A DNA stretch of 64,000 nt from Nitrospirales bacterium (GTDB taxonomy: Bacteria; Nitrospirota; Nitrospiria; Nitrospirales; UBA8639): assembly GCA_031315865.1 (NCBI GenBank), contig JALDRJ010000002.1:620001-684000 (forward strand), given 5' to 3'. How positions within the stretch are numbered: position 1 is the stretch's first letter; each line of letters starts with the position of its first letter. Positions 9,527 through 18,265 of this stretch are shown piece after piece. A model generated the notes under the pieces. That model saw only the letters and a program-made list of their open reading frames with translations. It did no database searches and was not told where the DNA came from. The position numbers were made by a program, and so were the translations under genes.

Positions 9527-11698
9527 TTACCACCCTCGAACACGTCTGGCATTTATCACCCCTTCAACCTGTTCGATCCCGTTGATCATCCGTTCAAGAT
9601 GCAGGGTATTGGTAATTTCAATGACGAAATCGAGAACAGCTTTTCGATCTTCGCGCGTTGAAATCTCGGCGCGAGTAATATTCGCTTGACAACTGGAAAT
9701 AGCCGCAGAAATATCCGCCAACACTCCCGTACGATCGATCGTGAGAACAGAAACTTTCACAGAATGTGTCCCGTGAATGCCTGCATCCCACTCCGCTTCA
9801 ACCAATCGGTTATGATCCCAATCCAAGGCTCGAAGGTTGGGACAACCGATAGCATGGATACTTAACCCACGCCCCCTGGTGATATACCCCATGATTGAAT
9901 CACCCGGAACAGGGTTACAACATTTTGAAAGCTGCATCAGCACATCCGTCCCTCCTTTGACCTTCACGGACTTTTCCGGATGCTTGAGAAGCTTCGTATC
10001 GGTTCCTTCAATGATTTCGGATGCCCTATCATCAGCATCCTCCTGACCGGACGGCTGCAATTGATTCAAAACTTGGCTAGCCGAGAGTCTTCCATACCCA
10101 ACCAAACGAATCAGTTCGTCCACGGCATCAAGACCACGGTCCTTGGCCACAGCGATCAAACGTTCAGATTTGAACGTCTGAGCTGTCGGCAAACCATAAC
10201 GCCGGAACTCGCGCTCCAATAAACGACGGCCGATTTCCAAGGCACGCTTATGTTCTTCGACCTTAAACCAATGTCGAATCTTGGCTTTCGCTCGTGACGT
10301 TTGGACAAATTTCAACCATCCTTTGTGTGGAACTTGAGAGGGCGATGTCAAAATTTCGAGCATGTCTCCACTGTTCAAACGATGGCGCAATGGAACCAAT
10401 TTGCCGTTTATCTTGGCACCGACACAATGATCCCCAATTTCGGTATGAATGGCATAGGCAAAGTCAACGGGCGTTGACCCAACCGGCATTTCTTTGACCT
10501 CCCCGAGGGGCGTGAAAACGAACACGACATCGTGAAAAAGATCGAGCTTGACAGAATCCATAAATTGACGATTATCAGACAAATCTTTGTGCCATTCGAC
10601 AAACTGCCGCAACCAACTGAAAATCTTTTCATCCTTGCCTGTTACCGCACCCGGCTCTTTGTACCGCCAATGTGAGGCCACCCCGTACTCATTAATACGA
10701 TGCATTTCTTCCGTACGGATTTGAAACTCCACGTACTCTCCTTGCGGGCCAACAACCGTCGTATGAAGCGATTGATATAAATTGGCTCGAGGCGTCGCGA
10801 CATAATCTTTGAATCGTCCAGGCACAGGCGGCCATAAAGAATGGATTAGCCCCAGAATGGCATAACAATTCATCTTTGAATCCGTAATAATCCTGACCGC
10901 GGTCAGATCATACACTTCTTCAAACGTGATCGATTGCCGTTCCATTTTTTGATAAATACTGTAGAGATGCTTGGGACGGCCTTGAATATCGCCCGGTAGC
11001 CGAGCGTCAGCCAAGGCTTCTTTAGCGAGATCAATCAACCCTTGAAGAAATTCCTGCCGATCTTCATCACGCTTGGCCACCCGCAACTTGAGCATGGCAT
11101 AGACATCAGGCTTTAAGTATTGCAGACAGAGATCTTCGAGCGATTGCTTCATGGAGCTCATACCCAATCGATTCGCGAGTGGCGCGTAAATTTCGAGGGT
11201 CTCTTGCGCAATCTGTCGCTGCTTACTTTCGGATAAATGCTCCAAGGTCTCCATATTGTGTAAACGGTCAGCCAGTTTGATAAAGACCACACGAATATCG
11301 TTCGCCATCGAAAGCACCATCTTGCGGAAATTCTCCGCTTGCTTCTCTTCGTGTGACTGAAACGGTATTTGACCGATCTTGGTGACGCCATCGACCAATC
11401 GAGCCACATCTTCTCCGAATTGTTTTTCCAGTTCATCGTGCGTGGCCACCGTATCTTCAACCGTATCATGTAAGAGGCCAGCCACGATCGCCGGAACATC
11501 CAGCTTCAGACAAGCCAAGATGTTTGCCACCGCGAGAGGATGCTGCAAATAGGGCTCACCCGATTGCCTCATTTGTCCGTCATGGGCGTGAGCAGAAAAT
11601 TCATACGCACGACGAATCATCTGTACATCAGCCTCCGGATGATAGGCTTGTACACGGTTAATCAATTCGTCAATTTCTTTAATCGATGTCATCAACAT
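9527..11698 (-). CDS. rsh: Bifunctional (p)ppGpp synthetase/hydrolase Rsh (RelA/SpoT)
   Basis: Makes and degrades the alarmone (p)ppGpp for the stringent response. About 723 residues. The N-terminal HD hydrolase domain carries HDTVED (77-82). The synthetase domain carries RPKHLYSIYQKM (241-252), YDLTAVRI and RFKD (295-298); the RxKD form is typical of bifunctional rather than synthetase-only enzymes. TGS (about 390-450), zinc-finger-like and C-terminal ACT domains follow. Both active sites look intact, so it can probably serve as the sole long Rsh. The start at 11698 has AAGGACGG upstream; the next ATG at 11692 overlaps the recJ stop as TGATG. Translational coupling to recJ is likely. Confidence 0.93.
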   Translation of the reverse strand: MLMTSIKEIDELINRVQAYHPEADVQMIRRAYEFSAHAHDGQMRQSGEPYLQHPLAVANILACLKLDVPAIVAGLLHDTVEDTVATHDELEKQFGEDVARLVDGVTKIGQIPFQSHEEKQAENFRKMVLSMANDIRVVFIKLADRLHNMETLEHLSESKQRQIAQETLEIYAPLANRLGMSSMKQSLEDLCLQYLKPDVYAMLKLRVAKRDEDRQEFLQGLIDLAKEALADARLPGDIQGRPKHLYSIYQKMERQSITFEEVYDLTAVRIITDSKMNCYAILGLIHSLWPPVPGRFKDYVATPRANLYQSLHTTVVGPQGEYVEFQIRTEEMHRINEYGVASHWRYKEPGAVTGKDEKIFSWLRQFVEWHKDLSDNRQFMDSVKLDLFHDVVFVFTPLGEVKEMPVGSTPVDFAYAIHTEIGDHCVGAKINGKLVPLRHRLNSGDMLEILTSPSQVPHKGWLKFVQTSRAKAKIRHWFKVEEHKRALEIGRRLLEREFRRYGLPTAQTFKSERLIAVAKDRGLDAVDELIRLVGYGRLSASQVLNQLQPSGQEDADDRASEIIEGTDTKLLKHPEKSVKVKGGTDVLMQLSKCCNPVPGDSIMGYITRGRGLSIHAIGCPNLRALDWDHNRLVEAEWDAGIHGTHSVKVSVLTIDRTGVLADISAAISSCQANITRAEISTREDRKAVLDFVIEITNTLHLERMINGIEQVEGVINARRVRGW

Positions 11699-13413
11699 GC
11701 GAGATGCCGTCCTTGTCCTCTCACTTTTATATCGCGAATTCGTAGTTGAATACGATCCAGCCCCTTCCAACGATTGATCTCGGGCACAAACACCATATCA
11801 ATCATTCGGCGCTCAAGCCGTCGCAATGGTTCGATGGCTCCCATCCGAAACCCTAAACACTCAAACGGAACAGAACGACCTTGGCGAACGATCAACTTGA
11901 GATGATCCTTACCGAGCACACGTTGCTCCAATACCGTGACCTGTTGGCCTAAAAACACCGGCTCAGGGTTACCCACGCCAAAGGGCTGAAGTTGCTCAAA
12001 CTCCCGAAGAAGTCTGGGTTGTATCTGTTGAAGGGCGACAGGAGCATCAACGTCTAACGAAGGGGTAAAGCCTCCATCTTCCAGGGAAACTTTTGTGATT
12101 TGAGAGAACCGATCCTGAAATGCTTCGAACTGGGTCTCTTGGATTTGGATTCCGGCAGCGGCCGGATGTCCTCCAAATCCTGCCAAGAGATCTGAACATC
12201 GCGTCAAGAGCTGACACACATCCAACCCAGGAACACTGCGGACCGAACCTCGCCCAAATCCCTGTGCGTTAAACGCCACGACAATAGCTGGCCGGGCAAA
12301 TCGTTCCACCAGCCTGGACGCGACGATTCCCACCACTCCCACATGCCATCGACGACTCCCGACGACGAGAGCGCTAGGTGTCACGGATTCATCGATCATC
12401 TCAATGGCTTCTTCGACGCTCTCTTGCTCCAACTCTCGGCGTTGATTATTCAGGTTCGCTAATTGCTGCGCCACGGCAAGAGCCTCTTGTGGCGACTCGC
12501 TCGTGAGCAGATCCACACCTAATCGAGCATGAGCCAAACGGCCAGCCGCATTGATCATTGGCGCTAATCGAAACGCCACCATACCTTCCGACACCGAGCC
12601 GGAAATTCCAGCAGACTTTTTTAACGCGTCTACTCCTGTTCGCGCATTGTCGCCCATTTGATTCAGCCCATGACGAACAAGCACACGATTTTCATCCTGT
12701 AATGGAACCATGTCCGCCAACGTGGCTAACGCTGCCAAATCGGACAACGCGGCGACATCGACGTCAGCGTCAACATACCGTGAACAGTACGACGAAGCCA
12801 CTTTGAACGCGAGCCCGCCAGAACACAAGCCCTTGAATGGATACCGACAGTCGGCACGCTGAGGGTTCAAAAAGGCAAAGGCTTCAGGATGGGGGCCTAA
12901 AATTTGATGATGATCGGTAATAATGACATCCAGCCCAAGCTCCTGAGCCAGGCGCACTTCCTTGTGGCAACTCGTCCCACAATCAACCGTGACCAGGACC
13001 TTAACCCCTTCTTTAGCCAACCGACAGACGGCTTCTTCATTCAGCCCATAGCCTTCACGCTGTCGGTCTGGGATGTAATATCCAACGACGGCCCCCAGTG
13101 GACGCAAAAACGACAAATACAGACTGGTCGCCGATATCCCATCAACATCATAATCACCGTAACAACAAATCTTTTCTTGTCTTTCAATGGCATGGTGGAG
13201 GCGATCCACAGCTCTTCCCATATCAGCCATCAGAAAAGGGTCATGCAGAGAAATACGGTCCTGCGTCAACCATTGACGAGCCAACTCGACTTCTGAAAAC
13301 CCTCGATGAAATAGAACAGTCGCGGTGAGTGTCGAAAGACCCAGATCTTCGGCCAATCGCGTGACGTGCGATGGGCTACTTTTGCGCACATTCCACTTTT
13401 TGGTCACCAACAT
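11692..13413 (-). CDS. recJ: Single-stranded-DNA-specific exonuclease RecJ
   Basis: RecJ degrades single-stranded DNA 5' to 3' in recombination and mismatch repair. About 573 residues, near the E. coli length of 577. DHH-family metal motifs are present: YGDYDVDGISAT (85-96), VDCGTSCHKEV (143-153) and ITDHH (165-169), followed by a DHHA1 domain (GGHPAAAG) and an OB fold near the C-terminus. The start at 13413 (MLVTKKWNVRKSS) has GGAG six bases upstream; an upstream in-frame extension of 21 residues is unlike RecJ. It overlaps rsh by a few bases. Confidence 0.93.
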   Translation of the reverse strand: MLVTKKWNVRKSSPSHVTRLAEDLGLSTLTATVLFHRGFSEVELARQWLTQDRISLHDPFLMADMGRAVDRLHHAIERQEKICCYGDYDVDGISATSLYLSFLRPLGAVVGYYIPDRQREGYGLNEEAVCRLAKEGVKVLVTVDCGTSCHKEVRLAQELGLDVIITDHHQILGPHPEAFAFLNPQRADCRYPFKGLCSGGLAFKVASSYCSRYVDADVDVAALSDLAALATLADMVPLQDENRVLVRHGLNQMGDNARTGVDALKKSAGISGSVSEGMVAFRLAPMINAAGRLAHARLGVDLLTSESPQEALAVAQQLANLNNQRRELEQESVEEAIEMIDESVTPSALVVGSRRWHVGVVGIVASRLVERFARPAIVVAFNAQGFGRGSVRSVPGLDVCQLLTRCSDLLAGFGGHPAAAGIQIQETQFEAFQDRFSQITKVSLEDGGFTPSLDVDAPVALQQIQPRLLREFEQLQPFGVGNPEPVFLGQQVTVLEQRVLGKDHLKLIVRQGRSVPFECLGFRMGAIEPLRRLERRMIDMVFVPEINRWKGLDRIQLRIRDIKVRGQGRHLAC

Positions 13414-13617
13414 CGTGTCTCCAACTTGCCTGGCAGGTCTTGAACATTCATCTCGTGAATCAACACGTTCACCCAAAAACCGGAAGACGATCGACTGATT
13501 GCATTGTACCGTAAAGAAAAGGTCTGGAGAAACGTCGGGGAAGCGAAACGGTAGGAGAATCTGACTGATGAGGTCAAGACATCGTCATTTCAAAACAACG
13601 GTTGCTCTGATAAACGA

Positions 13618-13821
13618 TTACTGACCTCCTTTTTGCACATAATTTTTCACGAATTCTGCGGCATTTTCTTCGAGCACTTGGTCAATCTCGTCAACCAATT
13701 CATCGATTTCTTCTTTGAGCTTTTCCCCAGTCTCAACGACCTTGGGATTCGCCTGAATATCGTCGGCTTCCTTGGCAGAATCTGACTGTCTGTTATCGTG
13801 CTGACGTTCTTGCTTTTCCAT
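13618..13821 (-). CDS. pup: Prokaryotic ubiquitin-like protein Pup
   Basis: A 67-residue acidic, probably disordered protein ending VQKGGQ. The C-terminal half, IDELVDEIDQVLEENAAEFV followed by KNYVQKGGQ, closely resembles mycobacterial Pup. Pup is ligated through its C-terminal Glu to lysines of target proteins by PafA and directs them to the Mpa/ARC-20S proteasome. The encoded C-terminal Gln must first be deamidated by Dop. The start is preceded by GGAGGTGG. Usually pup sits with dop, prcB, prcA and pafA; here none is within reach, so this copy is detached or the system is split. Recognition is from memory of the family, but the GGQ tail and coiled-coil motif are hard to mistake. Confidence 0.93.
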   Translation of the reverse strand: MEKQERQHDNRQSDSAKEADDIQANPKVVETGEKLKEEIDELVDEIDQVLEENAAEFVKNYVQKGGQ

Positions 13822-13887
13822 AACGCCACCTCCAGCCGCAAAGAGTGAAAAGCCTTACTCATGACATGAGCGAAAAACACTATGTCC

Positions 13888-13916
13888 AGACTACTCCTCA
13901 CAGAATCACCCGTCAA
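13888..13916 (-). promoter_or_regulatory. Possible promoter of pup
   Basis: On the minus strand TTGACG (13916-13911) and TAGTCT (13893-13888) are 17 bases apart, about 65 bases before the pup start. The -35 is good and the -10 is poor, so this is tentative. Confidence 0.35.
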
Positions 13917-13955
13917 GTTGTCGATTGAGAGAATTCATTGATCCCCCTCTACCGG

Positions 13956-13961
13956 TATGAT
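13956..13961 (+). promoter_or_regulatory. Possible -10 element of tRNA-Val
   Basis: TATGAT lies 15 bases before the mature 5' end of tRNA-Val, a suitable distance for a -10 box. No convincing -35 is seen 16-18 bases further upstream. Confidence 0.3.
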
Positions 13962-13976
13962 AAGATTTTCCTCCAC

Positions 13977-14051
13977 GGGCGATTAGCTCAGGGGGAGAGC
14001 GCTACCTTCACACGGTAGAGGTCACTGGTTCGATACCAGTATCGCCCACCA
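13977..14051 (+). tRNA. trnV: tRNA-Val (CAC anticodon)
   Basis: A 75-base cloverleaf with acceptor stem GGGCGAT/ATCGCCC, T-loop GGTTCGATACC and an encoded CCA. The anticodon stem CTACC/GGTAG encloses TTCACAC, giving CAC (14009-14011), which reads GUG. The TPR lipoprotein gene starts 33 bases downstream and may be co-transcribed. Confidence 0.96.
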
Positions 14052-14084
14052 TGCCTATTCATAGCTGAGCTTCATCTTTCAGTC

Positions 14085-15194
14085 ATGACTCCCCAACATT
14101 CCTACAGACTGTTATTCCCCTTCCTGCTGATGCTCTTAGTAGGGTGCGGTGGAGGACCTCCTGAAGCACCTTCACCATTACCTCCATCGGCCAGTGACCT
14201 GGATCTCCTCGGTCTTATACGCTTGTGTAATACGGCGGAGATGGTACGAAATTTGGAAGATCAAATAAATTATCAGCAAAGACCATGGGGAAGCGGAGAA
14301 GAATGGTCCACCGAAACTCACATTCGACACAAGAAGAAACAGTGGCTGTTTTTTAACAAGGATAAGGTCTTGGTCGCCCTGGTTACAAGCTATCCTTTAG
14401 GGTTGAACCTCGAACCATACCCCGTTTTGCGAGGCACTCTATCTCAATTAACCCCGGCACGCGAATTCTTCACGAATCTTGATTCCCTCATCAGTGAGAC
14501 ACATTCTGATACGATCAAACTATACCGGACAGGTGATGAAAAAACGACGACCCAATACCTCGTCCGGCAAAACGACGATGGCGAGCAGGACTTGATGGTC
14601 GCTGTCATCGTCCTGGACCCCTATGAAACGCTACTTGACGGAGCACAGCCAGAATTTTTATCTCCTATAAAACCAGTCGACAATGAACCGAAGACTCAAC
14701 ACTTTCTCGCATCTCAACAATTTGCTAGAGGCGAAATCGCCCTCTTTGAATCTTGTCCTGGCAAAAAGCCTGATATCGCGATAGACGCCTACAGTCTAGC
14801 CATCAAATTTGGCCTCGGCGATGCCAAACAAGTCGCTGAAGCCCATCATCGCCTGGGGCTTGCCTTGCGGGATGAAGGAAAACTGACAGAAGCACGGGAA
14901 GCCATCGAAGAATCATTAACGATCCAACCCTATTCGCCTCATGTATTAAATAGTCTGGGCATCGTCCTCATACAATTGAAAAAACCTTCGCAAGCGATTA
15001 CGACGTTCGAAAAAGCCATCACCTTACAACCCAACTACGCGCGAGCACGGTTTAACTTGGCGCAGGCCTATGAACAGACCAATCCTCGTCGGGCCATCGA
15101 TGAGTATGAAACCTATCTCGCTCTCGTCCAACATATCCCCGAAGAATCCACTCGCGCCGCGCTCGCCAAAGACCGTCTTGAGAAATTGAAGTGA
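14085..15194 (+). CDS. TPR-repeat lipoprotein of unknown function
   Basis: A 369-residue protein with a lipoprotein signal: hydrophobic LLFPFLLMLLVGC (about 9-21), lipobox LVGC and then a Gly/Pro-rich linker. The C-terminal third holds tetratricopeptide repeats (ADAKQVAEAHHRLGLALRDE region, HVLNSLGIVLIQLKKPSQAI, YARARFNLAQAYEQ). These normally mediate protein contacts. The middle (about 40-210) is not recognised. It is expected to be anchored in the outer or inner membrane facing the periplasm. It follows tRNA-Val and overlaps the next gene by four bases (GTGA). Confidence 0.8.
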   Translation: MTPQHSYRLLFPFLLMLLVGCGGGPPEAPSPLPPSASDLDLLGLIRLCNTAEMVRNLEDQINYQQRPWGSGEEWSTETHIRHKKKQWLFFNKDKVLVALVTSYPLGLNLEPYPVLRGTLSQLTPAREFFTNLDSLISETHSDTIKLYRTGDEKTTTQYLVRQNDDGEQDLMVAVIVLDPYETLLDGAQPEFLSPIKPVDNEPKTQHFLASQQFARGEIALFESCPGKKPDIAIDAYSLAIKFGLGDAKQVAEAHHRLGLALRDEGKLTEAREAIEESLTIQPYSPHVLNSLGIVLIQLKKPSQAITTFEKAITLQPNYARARFNLAQAYEQTNPRRAIDEYETYLALVQHIPEESTRAALAKDRLEKLK

Positions 15195-15799
15195 AAAAAA
15201 AATATTATGCCGTTCGACGGGGCCGTCAGGTTGGTGTCTTCCTGACATGGCCGGAATGTCAACGACAGATCGCCCAGTTCTCCGGGGCCGAATACCAATC
15301 ATTCCCAACCAGGGAAGAAGCGGAAGCGTATGCTTTTCCCGATTCTTCAAACATTGTTGAAGACTCGGAGGATATTCAAAATACGATTGACATTTGGGTG
15401 GATGGATCGTGCATACCGCGCACTGACGGCTCACTACGTCTCGGATGGGCCTACCTTGCTCGTAAGAATGGACAGGAAATTCATCGTGATCGCGGAAATG
15501 ACATCCCTCAGAGCGCCTGTCACCATCGAAACGTCGCTGGCGAAATCATGGCTGTTCGTAAGGCGATCGAATGGTGCCAAACTCAACCTATCACCAACCT
15601 CCGCGTTCATTATGATTACCAAGGACTAGCCAGCTGGCCAACCTACGCCTGGAAGAGGAATACTCCGTTCACTCAGGAGTATGCAGAAATGGTTCGAACG
15701 TCAGGGATGACCATAGAATGGGTTAAAGTTAAGGCGCACAGCGGAGATCTCAATAATGAACTCGTCGACCAAGAAGCGAAGAAAGCTGCCTTAGAGTGA
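15191..15799 (+). CDS. rnhA: Ribonuclease HI with N-terminal viroplasmin-type domain
   Basis: A 202-residue enzyme that cuts the RNA strand of RNA-DNA hybrids. Residues 1-50 form a short RNA/DNA-hybrid-binding (caulimovirus viroplasmin-like) domain: YYAVRRGRQVGVFLTWPECQ and the FPTREEAEAY tail. Residues 65-202 are the RNase H fold. Likely catalytic residues are Asp71 (VDGS), Glu118 (GEIMA), Asp142 (YDYQG), His183 (AHSGD) and Asp193 (ELVDQEAKK). The start is a GTG overlapping the stop of the upstream TPR gene, followed by nine A residues (GTG AAA AAA AAA), a possible slippage site. Translational coupling is likely. Confidence 0.9.
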   Translation: MKKKYYAVRRGRQVGVFLTWPECQRQIAQFSGAEYQSFPTREEAEAYAFPDSSNIVEDSEDIQNTIDIWVDGSCIPRTDGSLRLGWAYLARKNGQEIHRDRGNDIPQSACHHRNVAGEIMAVRKAIEWCQTQPITNLRVHYDYQGLASWPTYAWKRNTPFTQEYAEMVRTSGMTIEWVKVKAHSGDLNNELVDQEAKKAALE

Positions 15800-15942
15800 C
15801 AGTCATTCCCATGAACTTCACCACATGTGAGGTTGGAACTGCACAAAATGGATTGATGCGTGTCAGCTAAATCTTATGGGAATTCACGAGAATTGAGGGG
15901 AAGGGGTAAGGGGAAATCAAAGGTATGTCAGAGAGGAACGTA

Positions 15943-16929
15943 CTAAAGCTTGCCTTCACCCTTGAGATAACTACGGAAGCGTCCCATGAGTTCTTCACCG
16001 AGAACGCCAACGTCTGGCTTGGTCTTCATGTAATCACGAATTTCTTCTAACCGGTGTTCGGCTTGGTCATTCCCTTTCAAACGTTTGACCTTCACCAACG
16101 CATCATCAAACGCATCAAACGTCAGCTCTTTGTACCCGAACGCGCGAATACGTTTCACTGCTTTCATCATGGCTTCGTTTCGAAACACGGTGAGGTGTTC
16201 CGAGTCGATTTCTTCAAGCCCTAGCTTTCGCGCTCGCCGTTCCGCGGCTTTTCGAATGCCGCTTCGCACAAAGTCCGGCGAGGTCTGAAGCCGTTTCCAG
16301 GCCTCATCTGACCATGCCACTCGAGATTGCGGAGCTTCCCATAGACAAAGCAAAGACTCTGCGTCAATGAGCGTGATGCCTTGCTCTCGGGCCAGATCTT
16401 CGGCATCATGCTTCAACATGTCCGAGACAAACTCCTTAGCCATGGGGGGAGAATCCTCGATTTTTTTACCCAACAGCGCCACCGCATCCTCGGTCCATTC
16501 CAATGGGGGACCAATCTGCTCCTGTATATCGCCTAAAGCCTCTACTTTCTCAAAGAGCTCGACGTTCACTTCCATGTGCCCACGTTCTTTTGCGATATCT
16601 GCCGCAATTCGCTTAATCATATCCCGCATAAACTCGGGGACTGTTTCAAGCCGTTTTTTCGCTTCAGCCGTCCATGGAAGTTGACCCTGTTCTATATCTT
16701 GAGCAGCCTGACTGAGACCCGCTTCGCCACCCATCTGCCCCATCATCTGCTGTTTAAACTGATCGAGAATCTCGACCGTAATTTGAGGATAGCCAAGTTC
16801 TTTGGCTTTTTTGATGGCCAACCGCTTGACCATACCTCTCAAAAAGAATGGAGCACGCTCCAGACGCTTCAGCGCATCATCCGTCCAGACGACTTCCTGG
16901 TCAGTGATGTTTTGATCAGATGAACTCAT
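15943..16929 (-). CDS. Tandem PCP_red-domain protein
   Basis: A 328-residue soluble protein made of repeated units resembling the PCP_red domain (the C-terminal domain of the BchB/ChlB subunit of light-independent protochlorophyllide reductase). Units begin at about 14, 84, 142 and 203. They share a pattern of Trp-Thr/Ser, then A..RL...P.F.R....R.A...A...G...I..E (for example VWTDDALKRLERAPFFLRGM and LPWTAEAKKRLETVPEFMRD). A fifth partial unit is at 255-285. No catalytic NifDK-like part of the reductase is present, and no other bacteriochlorophyll genes are seen. The domain's role outside chlorophyll synthesis is unknown to me. The gene follows the HU/IHF gene by 29 bases and is probably the last gene of this operon. 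Confidence 0.75.
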   Translation of the reverse strand: MSSSDQNITDQEVVWTDDALKRLERAPFFLRGMVKRLAIKKAKELGYPQITVEILDQFKQQMMGQMGGEAGLSQAAQDIEQGQLPWTAEAKKRLETVPEFMRDMIKRIAADIAKERGHMEVNVELFEKVEALGDIQEQIGPPLEWTEDAVALLGKKIEDSPPMAKEFVSDMLKHDAEDLAREQGITLIDAESLLCLWEAPQSRVAWSDEAWKRLQTSPDFVRSGIRKAAERRARKLGLEEIDSEHLTVFRNEAMMKAVKRIRAFGYKELTFDAFDDALVKVKRLKGNDQAEHRLEEIRDYMKTKPDVGVLGEELMGRFRSYLKGEGKL

Positions 16930-16958
16930 GTTTAGACATTCTCAACTTACGATTTATT

Positions 16959-17237
16959 TTATTGGTTTAATAATTCCTTGATTTCTTTCCCGGCTTTAAA
17001 GAATGGCATACGCTTCTCCGGCACTTCTACCGTTTCCCCGGTCTTCGGATTACGACCTTCCTTCGTTTGCCGAACTCTCAGGCGGAAGCTACCGAACCCG
17101 CGTATTTCAGTTTTTTCACCATTTTTCAACGAATCCCGAATGGAATCAAACAGGGTATTGACCACAAGCTCCGCTTGTCGATGGCTAAGCGTGGGAGCCT
17201 GCTCACTTAACCTTTCAATCAGGTGAGCTTTTGTCAT
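16959..17237 (-). CDS. ihfB: Integration host factor / HU family DNA-bending protein
   Basis: A 92-residue DNA-bending protein of the HU/IHF family. Seen are the N-terminal helices (MTKAHLIERLSEQAPTLSHR), GFGSFRLRVRQTKEGRNPKT with the DNA-intercalating NP, and the C-terminal FKAGKEIKELLNQ. The arrangement after rpsA (with sppA between) matches the rpsA-ihfB neighbourhood in many bacteria and favours IHF-beta over HU. It carries GAAGGAGG before the start. The exact paralogue (IhfA, IhfB or HU) cannot be settled from sequence alone. Confidence 0.88.
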   Translation of the reverse strand: MTKAHLIERLSEQAPTLSHRQAELVVNTLFDSIRDSLKNGEKTEIRGFGSFRLRVRQTKEGRNPKTGETVEVPEKRMPFFKAGKEIKELLNQ

Positions 17238-17309
17238 TCATGCCTCCTTCAATAACATTCAGGCACACGCTGATTCAAGAACTTCCGAGAAGCATACCAG
17301 ACCAATCCG

Positions 17310-18209
17310 TCAAAAAACCATTAAGTACATCAATGGATTCCAAGATGTTTGCAAAATGACCGATGACGCGTTTCCAAGAAAAGAGCTTTCCAGGAAATCT
17401 CTGAAAGAAAACTGCCTGGTCGGCTCCACGACCCGAGGTTCACCTTCAATTCCGCTGAGTTTACCTGCGAGCTGGATCGCGTCAGTCAGATCACCCAGTT
17501 CATCAACCAATAAGGAATCTTTGGCTTGACGTCCGGTAAAAACCCGCCCATCCGCCAACAGTTCGACATCCGCGATATCCAAGGACCGCCCCTCCGCCAC
17601 CGCTTCAATAAACTGCTGATGCACATCATCCATGACCGACTGCAAAATTTGGCGATCTTCGGGCTTCATTTCTCGAAAGGGTGAACCAAGATCCTTGTAG
17701 CGTCCACTCTTGATGACAAAATTTTTGACCCCGACTTTCTTGAGCAATTCTTCAAAATTCGCCATTTGCATGATCACGCCAATGCTTCCAGTCAACGTGC
17801 CCGGGTTGGCCAGCACACGATCACTCGCGACAGCGATATAATATCCTCCGGAAGCCGCCACAGTTCCCATGGACGCCACAACGGTTTTGTTGTAGTCAGA
17901 TTTCACGCGTTTGACCGCGTTATAGATCTCCTGGGATGGCGCCACTCCCCCACCAGGACTATCGATTCGAACCACGATAGCCTTCACCATAGGGTCTTGG
18001 CTGAAATCCTGCAGTTCTGTGATCGTTTGCTTGGAGTCAAGGATCGGACCTTCGACCCGAACGACAGCAACCTGCTCTTTCCCATAGGAGGCCATGTCGG
18101 GCAAGAGCGCTTTTCCCAGCCACGTCAAGACGACCGCCGCAAGAAAAATCCACAGCACGCGCCTCCACCAGGAATGGCGTGGTCGTTCATGGGGATGAGA
18201 ATCAGACAT
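17310..18209 (-). CDS. sppA: Signal peptide peptidase SppA (S49 family)
   Basis: A 299-residue membrane-anchored serine protease that cleaves leftover signal peptides. One N-terminal transmembrane segment (WWRRVLWIFLAAVVLTWLG, about 14-32) is followed by a single S49 domain. The catalytic Ser is in LTGSIGVI and the Lys base probably in SGRYKDLGSPFR; VRIDSPGGGVAPSQEIY and ASGGYYIA are also typical. It is the short single-domain type, not the 618-residue E. coli form. It is 56 bases after rpsA in the operon. Confidence 0.92.
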   Translation of the reverse strand: MSDSHPHERPRHSWWRRVLWIFLAAVVLTWLGKALLPDMASYGKEQVAVVRVEGPILDSKQTITELQDFSQDPMVKAIVVRIDSPGGGVAPSQEIYNAVKRVKSDYNKTVVASMGTVAASGGYYIAVASDRVLANPGTLTGSIGVIMQMANFEELLKKVGVKNFVIKSGRYKDLGSPFREMKPEDRQILQSVMDDVHQQFIEAVAEGRSLDIADVELLADGRVFTGRQAKDSLLVDELGDLTDAIQLAGKLSGIEGEPRVVEPTRQFSFRDFLESSFLGNASSVILQTSWNPLMYLMVF

Positions 18210-18265
18210 AAGTGCTGCAGCCCCTTCTTTTGTGTTTTGTGGCCCTGATAATCCAATCGGATCGG

